From Clostridiales bacterium (GTDB lineage Bacteria > Bacillota > Clostridia > Christensenellales > CAG-138), in assembly GCA_009779405.1 (NCBI GenBank), contig WREI01000007.1:1-62382 (forward strand): 62,382 bases of DNA, given 5' to 3'. Below are positions 57,630 to 62,382 of the stretch, piece by piece (the first letter of the stretch is position 1; every line of letters starts with the position of its first letter). The position numbers were made by a program, and so were the translations under genes. The notes beneath the pieces are model-generated. The model had not been told where the DNA came from. It ran no database searches and saw only the letters and a program-made list of their open reading frames with translations.

Positions 57630-58519
57630 GCTTTTTTCTCCTTTCGCTTGAGATTCGACAGCGTGACAAAGGCAATCAGGAAGAAGAAAATAATCATGGA
57701 GATGGCGGACGAATAGCCGTAGTTGTTGGTGACAAACGCGTTCTCATACGCATAGGTGAGCACAGTATGGATATTCGCGCCCGTCTTTGCGCCCACCTGC
57801 TGGGTCAAGAGATAGATGACGTCGAACTGCTTGAAGGTCGTGAACAGGGTGATTACCACCGCAGGCGCGATGATGGGGCGTATGGCGGGAATCGTCAGCC
57901 GAACCGAGCGCGTGAACCAGCCCGCACCGTCCAAAATGGCGTTTTCGTAGTAACTCTTATCCACGCTCTGCAGCGCACCGTCCATAATCATAATCATAAA
58001 GGGCAGGGCCAGCCACAGGTTCACGACGAGACAGGCGATAAAGGCGGAAACGTCGCCCGCAAGCCAGCGCATAGGCGCGAGATGCAGTTTTTCGAGCCAT
58101 TGGTTCAGCAGCCCGAACGAAGAATTGAAGATCCCGTTTTTCCAAAGCAGGATGGAGACATAGCCAGGCATCGCCCACGGGAACATCAATACGGTCTTAT
58201 ACACCCGCCGCGCCTTCAGTTTTTGAATATTCAGCAGGCTGGCCATGATAAAGGCGATGACGAGCTGCAAGACCATATTGACAGCCGTCCAGAGCAGGGT
58301 TATAAGCAAGGCGCCCAAGAATCCCGAATCGAAGACCGCCAGCGCTTTCAGATAATTGCCGAGCCCGATGATCTGAAAGTCAAACCAGTGGTAGACGTTC
58401 ATATTGGTGAGCGAAATATAGGCCGTGTACCCGATGGGGAAGACGACAATCAGCGCTATGATAAGCAGCACGGGCGCTTGGCTGAACCAGGCAGACAATG
58501 TTCGTCTCTTTCCCTTCAC
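57626..58519 (-). CDS. Carbohydrate ABC transporter permease (MalF type)
   Basis: A 297-residue permease, partner of the MalG-type protein. It has six helices, with SYYENAILDGAGWFTRSVRL (about 176-195) matching the EAA loop though with ENA in place of EAA. The start is 7 bp after the binding-protein gene stop codon. Substrate inferred as malto-oligosaccharide from neighbours. Confidence 0.92.
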   Translation of the reverse strand: MKGKRRTLSAWFSQAPVLLIIALIVVFPIGYTAYISLTNMNVYHWFDFQIIGLGNYLKALAVFDSGFLGALLITLLWTAVNMVLQLVIAFIMASLLNIQKLKARRVYKTVLMFPWAMPGYVSILLWKNGIFNSSFGLLNQWLEKLHLAPMRWLAGDVSAFIACLVVNLWLALPFMIMIMDGALQSVDKSYYENAILDGAGWFTRSVRLTIPAIRPIIAPAVVITLFTTFKQFDVIYLLTQQVGAKTGANIHTVLTYAYENAFVTNNYGYSSAISMIIFFFLIAFVTLSNLKRKEKKA

Positions 58520-58526
58520 AACACCC

Positions 58527-59753
58527 TCATTTCATTGCGGCTATCAGATTTTCCGCCTGCTTTTGCGCCTTGTCCGCCGCTTCCCGCACATTCACCTTGC
58601 GCATATTGATATCCACCAGCATATTGCCCACGACATTCCACATCACATCCATCTCGGGGATATTGGGCATGGGTACCGCGCTTTGCGCCAGCGCGTGCAT
58701 CATCATAACCATCTCATCATTCTTCACTTCGTCTAATTCATAACAAGCCGCAAAGGCGGGCGCGCAACCGCTGGCAGCTGCCATTGCCACGCCAATATCG
58801 GTGTTGCAGAGTTGGTGCAGGACGGCCTTGATTGCTTCGTGTTTTGCGGGGTTCTCCGCTGCGACTTTCAGCACATGCAGGCCCTGCACGCCGGAATAGG
58901 GCGCAAGCGGCAGGCCCGTTTCATCCACGATGGGCATGGGCGCAAGCCCCAAATCGATGCCCGCTTCGCGCACGGTGGGGATCAGCCAAGGCCCGCCGAT
59001 GGTGGCCGCCGCCCGGCCCTCCTTGAAGAGCGTGTTGACGGTGGCATATTCCGATTCACCCGTCATCAGCCGCGCAAAGCGCAAATGGTATTCCAGCGCC
59101 CGTATGGTCTGCTCCGTGTTCAGCTGCGGCACGCCGTCCGCGTTGATCAGTTCGCCACCGAAACCGTGAATCCAGCCCGCGCTGTAATAGGCGTTGCTGT
59201 GCTGTTCCAAAAAGCCGTAATGCCCGCCGCCCGTCACTTCCTCCATATAGGCATAGAGCTGCTCGGTGGTGGCGGGAACCTGATCCTCGCGCATATTGGC
59301 GCGGTTATACATGAACAGCAGCGTCTCGAAGTAGATGGGCAGCTGATACAGCTCGCCCTTATAGGTGGCAGCGGAGAGGGTCATGGGCAAAAATTGCGCC
59401 AGCGTGTCCGCGTCCACAAACTCGGTGATGGGGGTGAGTATACCCATCTCCGCATAGACGCCCAGCTTGTCGTGCGCGAAGAAATACAGATCGGGCGCCG
59501 CCTTGGGGTCGTTGCCAACCATCTTCAGCGCCTCGGTCAGCCCGTTTTTCTTCTCCAAGACAACGCGAATCTCCGGCTGCAATTTATCCAGTTCGCTTTG
59601 CAAGGCGGCCGCCACGGCGTCCTCCTTGTCGTGCCAAATGGTCAGCGTCACGCTTTGCGCCGCCGAGCCGCCCTCCTCCGCAGGCTTGACGCAGGCGGAG
59701 AAGGGCGTGCAGAGCAGCAGCGCGGAGAGGGTTAGGGCAAAGATACGCTTCAT
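58527..59753 (-). CDS. Maltodextrin-type extracellular solute-binding lipoprotein
   Basis: A 408-residue lipoprotein (signal MKRIFALTLSALLLCTPFSAC, cysteine at 21) of the MalE/SBP1 family. Typical stretches are TIWHDKEDAVAAALQSEL, DLYFFAHDKLGVYAE, GGPWLIPTVREAG and PYSGVQGLHV. It is tethered outside the membrane and delivers sugar to the two permeases. The ATG is one base after the starch-binding gene stop codon. Confidence 0.93.
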   Translation of the reverse strand: MKRIFALTLSALLLCTPFSACVKPAEEGGSAAQSVTLTIWHDKEDAVAAALQSELDKLQPEIRVVLEKKNGLTEALKMVGNDPKAAPDLYFFAHDKLGVYAEMGILTPITEFVDADTLAQFLPMTLSAATYKGELYQLPIYFETLLFMYNRANMREDQVPATTEQLYAYMEEVTGGGHYGFLEQHSNAYYSAGWIHGFGGELINADGVPQLNTEQTIRALEYHLRFARLMTGESEYATVNTLFKEGRAAATIGGPWLIPTVREAGIDLGLAPMPIVDETGLPLAPYSGVQGLHVLKVAAENPAKHEAIKAVLHQLCNTDIGVAMAAASGCAPAFAACYELDEVKNDEMVMMMHALAQSAVPMPNIPEMDVMWNVVGNMLVDINMRKVNVREAADKAQKQAENLIAAMK

Positions 59754-59754
59754 G

Positions 59755-60939
59755 TTACTGCTTCTTCTTTTTCTTTGCGATTAGGACGATTACAACGGCC
59801 GCTATCACCAGCAGCGCTCCGCCGCCGATAATAAACCAAATTGTAAGATTATCCTTTGGCAGCTCGAGCTCCGGTTCCGGCTCGGGCTCCGGCGTGGTCT
59901 CGGGCTCCGGTTCGGGTTCGGGTGTGGCTTCGGGAATCGGCGCAAGCGCGGTTTCCTCATCATAGGCAACAGTATACTTCTCGGCGCTCTCCACGACAAC
60001 CCACAAATCTACACCGGTCTCCAAGCCCTTGGTATCGCCGGTCTGCACGCTGCCGCCGTTGGCGTTGATAATGACGGAATTGATCCAGCCCGGGGCGGAA
60101 ATTGTGTACCCGCCGTCGTCGCCCAAACTGAACGGCTCGCCCGGCCAGGCGGCATAGGCGTTCGTGCCGTCGGGGTCCAGCCAGGCCCACAGGCAGGGCT
60201 CCGCCCAATCTTCGGGTACCTTTGCGCGGATGGTGATGTTGTCTCCCGCCAAATCGGGATTCTCATAGGCCAATTCATAGCTCAAATCGTCCGCTACGAC
60301 GATCCACAATTCCACAGCTTCTATGCCCTTGATATCGGCGGTCTGACTGCCGTTGCCGCCATCGTTGACAATCAGCGCGTTCACCCAAGTGGGTGCCTTC
60401 GCTGTGAACCAGCCGCCGTCGCCGCCCTTCATCGCCTGTCCCGGCCAGTCGGCAAAGGCGTTTGTGCCTGCGGGGTCGAGCCAAGCCCAAAGCCCAACCG
60501 CTTCCCATGCCTGCGGCACCCGCGCATGGATGGCAAACTTCTCGACATAGGCAGGGGCCTCGCCCATCGTCAACGGATCATAGGAAATATCCCAGCTCTC
60601 TGCGGATTCCACCGTAATCCAGACGGCCTTGCCCTCAACCTTGAAATCGGCGGTCTGCATCGTGCCGCCGTTGGCGTTGACGATACAGTTCGTCGCCCAG
60701 GCGGGCAGATACACATAATACCAGCCCTCGTTGTTTGGATCCGCTTCACTTTCGCCGCCGGGCCAGGCGTCAAACGCGTTCCGCCCGCCGTCGTCCCAAG
60801 CCCAAACACAGGGGGCGTCCCAATCCGCAGGCACCTGCAAATAGGCGACAACCATCTCCTCCGTTTCCGCGGCCGCGGGCAGAATCACAAGGCCAAACAC
60901 CAGCGCCAGGGCCAGCAGCAATGGCAGCAACTTTTTCAT
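59755..60939 (-). CDS. Surface protein with three starch-binding modules
   Basis: A 394-residue protein. Signal peptide 1-24, then three homologous modules at about 28-120, 132-228 and 238-330. Each carries the pattern W-A-W-D-x-G-x-N-A-F/Y-x-x-W-P-G and a following N-x-G-x-x-Q-T-A/G-D, resembling CBM26-type starch-binding modules. A Pro/Glu/Thr linker (about 338-362), a transmembrane helix (WFIIGGGALLVIAAVVIVLI, about 368-387) and KKKKKQ anchor it to the cell. It would hold starch at the surface, next to the transporter. First gene of the operon; AGGAGG precedes the ATG. Confidence 0.88.
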   Translation of the reverse strand: MKKLLPLLLALALVFGLVILPAAAETEEMVVAYLQVPADWDAPCVWAWDDGGRNAFDAWPGGESEADPNNEGWYYVYLPAWATNCIVNANGGTMQTADFKVEGKAVWITVESAESWDISYDPLTMGEAPAYVEKFAIHARVPQAWEAVGLWAWLDPAGTNAFADWPGQAMKGGDGGWFTAKAPTWVNALIVNDGGNGSQTADIKGIEAVELWIVVADDLSYELAYENPDLAGDNITIRAKVPEDWAEPCLWAWLDPDGTNAYAAWPGEPFSLGDDGGYTISAPGWINSVIINANGGSVQTGDTKGLETGVDLWVVVESAEKYTVAYDEETALAPIPEATPEPEPEPETTPEPEPEPELELPKDNLTIWFIIGGGALLVIAAVVIVLIAKKKKKQ

Positions 60940-60985
60940 ACTCTTTTCCTCCTAATTTTGCAAACACAGTATGTGCTTTATGTAT

Positions 60986-61014
60986 ATTATATCGACGTGA
61001 AAGCAGAGAAACAA
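60986..61014 (-). promoter_or_regulatory. Starch operon promoter
   Basis: TTGTTT (61009-61014, minus strand), 17 bp, TATAAT (60986-60991). Start predicted near 60979, leader 40 nt. Confidence 0.8.
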
Positions 61015-61024
61015 CGAAAATATA

Positions 61025-61038
61025 CGAAACCGTTTTCC
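61025..61038. promoter_or_regulatory. LacI/CcpA-type operator upstream of the starch operon
   Basis: GGAAAACGGTTTCG (minus strand) matches the cre pattern TGWAANCGNTNWCA except at the two end positions, and is a near-perfect palindrome. It lies 10 bp upstream of the -35 box, a place suited to activation or repression by the operon's LacI-type protein or CcpA. Confidence 0.65.
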
Positions 61039-61048
61039 TGATTTCTAA

Positions 61049-61078
61049 TTGACAAAGCGAACATCCGTTCGGTATAAT
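61049..61078 (+). promoter_or_regulatory. SOS-type promoter with LexA box
   Basis: TTGACA (61049-61054), 18 bp, TATAAT (61073-61078), a near-ideal promoter. The spacer is filled by CGAACATCCGTTCG (61058-61071), a perfect match to the LexA/DinR box form CGAAC-N4-GTTCG. Binding would block the promoter; DNA damage would open it. Confidence 0.85.
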
Positions 61079-61153
61079 GCACAAGCTTGAGGGCGATTCT
61101 GCCCTTTGGCATAAAACTGAATACTTCTGTCGCGGAAGAGATTTTTAGGCTTT

Positions 61154-61227
61154 AAGCCGCTATACATAGCGAACAAGGCGAGCGAATATACGAATGCTCG
61201 TTTTGGAATTATGTATAGCGGCTTTTT
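61154..61227 (+). terminator. Hairpin terminator after the SOS promoter
   Basis: AAGCCGCTATACATA (61154-61168) pairs perfectly with TATGTATAGCGGCTT (61210-61224), followed by TTT. An inner GAGC...GCTC stem fills the loop. It would end a transcript of about 140 nt, so it may be an attenuator or mark the end of a small RNA. Confidence 0.8.
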
Positions 61228-61617
61228 ATATACCCGTGAAAGAGGTAGGAATGAAAGCGAGGGATGCCCCACAGAACTGAAAACTGAATGACCGCGCGAC
61301 AGGGCTACTGTTCCGGTGAAGCAGGCGACGAACCGCGAGGGCGGCGAGCCTGTCAAGGGACAGACAACGGGAAACCACCGAGCAGGGTAGGTTCCCAGGA
61401 GCCCGGTCGAGGGTGCGGCAAAGCGAGAATTTTTGAACAATGGGGGTAGTTTATACTTTTTTCCGAAAAAGGTTCCGATTTTCCCCCTGAATTTCTCCTA
61501 TTTATGAGGGGGATATTTCTTCTCGGCCAGTAATCCTTTCGGCGGGGATTCGCACATTTGCATTTCTGTTCTGTTTACGGCAAGATAGCGATAGAAAATC
61601 GAAAGGGGATTATCACC
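61228..61617 (+). ncRNA. Structured non-coding region upstream of tnpV, possible leader RNA
   Basis: A stretch of 390 bp without a convincing gene. It starts with GAAAGAGGTAGGA and a nine-codon ORF (MKARDAPQN, 61251-61280). A GC-rich segment with many short inverted repeats and GCGAG/GGCGA motifs follows, then TTTTTGAACAATGGGGGTAG and a TCCCCC...GGGGGA hairpin (61482-61513). From memory, very similar sequence accompanies mobile elements of Bacillota. The long minus-strand frame across it is treated as spurious. Whether it is an RNA, an origin of transfer or a leader is not resolved. Confidence 0.4.
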
Positions 61618-62004
61618 ATGAACGAATTAGCCAAACATATCACAGACGAGAACGCAGGGATTTCCTACACCTTGGTGGGCGATTACTATTTGCCGGATTT
61701 GGCGTTGCCCGAAGAGGAACATTTTGAGATAGGCATCTATGGTCGGATGCGAAAGAATTATCTCAAAAATCATCGTCGGGTATTCTATGCGAATCTGCTA
61801 ACGTCCGGCGAACTGAATAAGCACCTGCATGAGATTGACGTTGCCGCCTATAACTTCATGGAACTTGTCAGCAAGCAGATGGCGAAGCAGGAAGGCGTTA
61901 CCGAGCAATTGAAAACCGAGTACCAAATGCTGTGGATTGGCAAAATGGAGAACATCCGCAACCGGGTTATGGAAATGATACGCGAGGAAATTATTTATAG
62001 TTGA
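61618..62004 (+). CDS. tnpV: Transposon-encoded protein TnpV
   Basis: A 128-residue protein starting MNELAKHITDENAGISYTLV with the phrase DYYLPDLALPEEE, matching TnpV proteins found in many mobile elements of Clostridia as I remember them. The biochemical role is unknown. AAAGGGG precedes the ATG at 61618. It marks a mobile-element region that continues beyond the window. Confidence 0.88.
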   Translation: MNELAKHITDENAGISYTLVGDYYLPDLALPEEEHFEIGIYGRMRKNYLKNHRRVFYANLLTSGELNKHLHEIDVAAYNFMELVSKQMAKQEGVTEQLKTEYQMLWIGKMENIRNRVMEMIREEIIYS

Positions 62005-62069
62005 AGATTTATATATACTGCGGATCAAATAAATTTTGATTCGTATACATAGCGCAGAAGAAATTCATG

Positions 62070-62101
62070 GTCGCTCTTGATTGAAAGGAGGGCGACTTTT
62101 T
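62070..62101 (+). terminator. Terminator downstream of tnpV
   Basis: GTCGCTCT - 11 nt - AGGGCGAC region (stem 62070-62077 with 62089-62096) followed by TTTTT. Confidence 0.7.
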
Positions 62102-62207
62102 CTGTGCAGACAAAAGAATGCACGACAGAAAACCCACGCGCTGCTTTGAAAGGAAAGTGGCGTTTTGCTATGCGGAGGACACTTGCCCGTGGGTCGGGAT
62201 GGGTTCT

Positions 62208-62245
62208 GTCCACGGGATTAGGATAACCCTGTCCATAGGATTAGG
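62208..62245. repeat. Direct repeat, possible iteron or transfer-origin element
   Basis: GTCCACGGGATTAGG (62208-62222) and GTCCATAGGATTAGG (62231-62245), 13 of 15 identical, 23 bp apart. It lies in the 374-bp gap after tnpV. The gap also holds GC-rich inverted repeats near 62300-62335 (CCCCTTATAACCCC next to GATAGGGGC). Such a layout before a mobilisation gene would fit an origin of transfer, which is inference. Confidence 0.4.
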
Positions 62246-62378
62246 CGAGCAACGGGCGATGACCCATCGGAGATGGTTCGCGCCCATGGCGGCGACGCGG
62301 GGCGACGCCGATAGGGGCTTTGGCTGCCCCTTATAACCCCGCCGAGAACGATAATACACGAAACATGAAAGGATTACA

Positions 62379-62382
62379 ATGA
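62379..62382 (+). CDS. Start codon of a truncated next gene
   Basis: ATG at 62379-62381, one base before the window end, preceded by GAAAGGA 5 nt upstream. Only the start is visible; a mobile-element gene is likely from context. Confidence 0.45.

Noticed and set aside
61045-61440. A 131-codon minus-strand frame upstream of tnpV
   Set aside because: It lies opposite the SOS promoter and structured region, has low-complexity composition and no ribosome binding site; similar frames are often spurious annotations.

Overview
The window looks like chromosome from a GC-rich gut Clostridia member (Bacillota). Supporting signs are strong AGGAGG-type ribosome binding sites, TTGACA/TATAAT promoters, a yceD-rpmF-plsX cluster, MutS2, an acetate kinase, a secreted dockerin-LRR protein, an Lsa-type ABC-F protein, a CGAAC..GTTCG LexA box and a TnpV mobile-element gene. 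An order such as Oscillospirales or Christensenellales is plausible but is inference only. No rRNA, tRNA or CRISPR array was seen.

Layout. 1-9.5 kb (minus): ruvC, a well-defined promoter, rpoB and rpoC, a membrane protein and a truncated lipoprotein. 9.5-15.9 kb (minus): an AlbA_2/GHKL regulator behind a promoter covered by five phased palindromes, then two tandem PstS-like lipoproteins. 15.9-30 kb: radical SAM protein, YD-repeat protein, a proC-DUF3626-methyltransferase-flavodoxin-tdk run, a folD variant, a Cof phosphatase, divergent pfkA/mutS2. 30-36 kb: nicotinamidase-like hydrolase, PflA-like radical SAM protein, four-helix-bundle gene, ackA, dockerin-LRR protein. 36-43 kb (minus): yceD-rpmF-plsX running into an ECF sigma factor, a putative anti-sigma factor and a lipoprotein; thiI with its cysteine desulfurase. 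43-50 kb (plus): zinc-ribbon membrane protein, small conserved genes, and an antibiotic-resistance-like operon (nucleotidyltransferase plus ABC-F) behind a leader peptide and attenuator; then an AT-rich orphan. 51-61 kb (minus): NTF2-like lipoprotein, MFS carrier, M42 peptidase, then a complete starch/maltodextrin operon (triple starch-binding surface protein, binding protein, two permeases, GH13 enzyme, LacI regulator). 61-62.4 kb (plus): SOS-type promoter, structured non-coding stretch, tnpV and the start codon of a next gene, probably the edge of a mobile element.

The most unusual feature is a set of intergenic elements made of inverted arms of tandem 7-bp units. At least eleven loci carry them, in four sequence flavours that share one design. 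Many arms supply the stop codon or last residues of the neighbouring gene, and one arm encodes the start of a protein. One locus carries a four-helix-bundle gene of the 23S-rRNA-intervening-sequence type between 33-nt arms, so this gene is the best candidate for a protein linked to the family. A second family has fixed GGGCG...CGCCCCTAC ends around a variable palindromic core.
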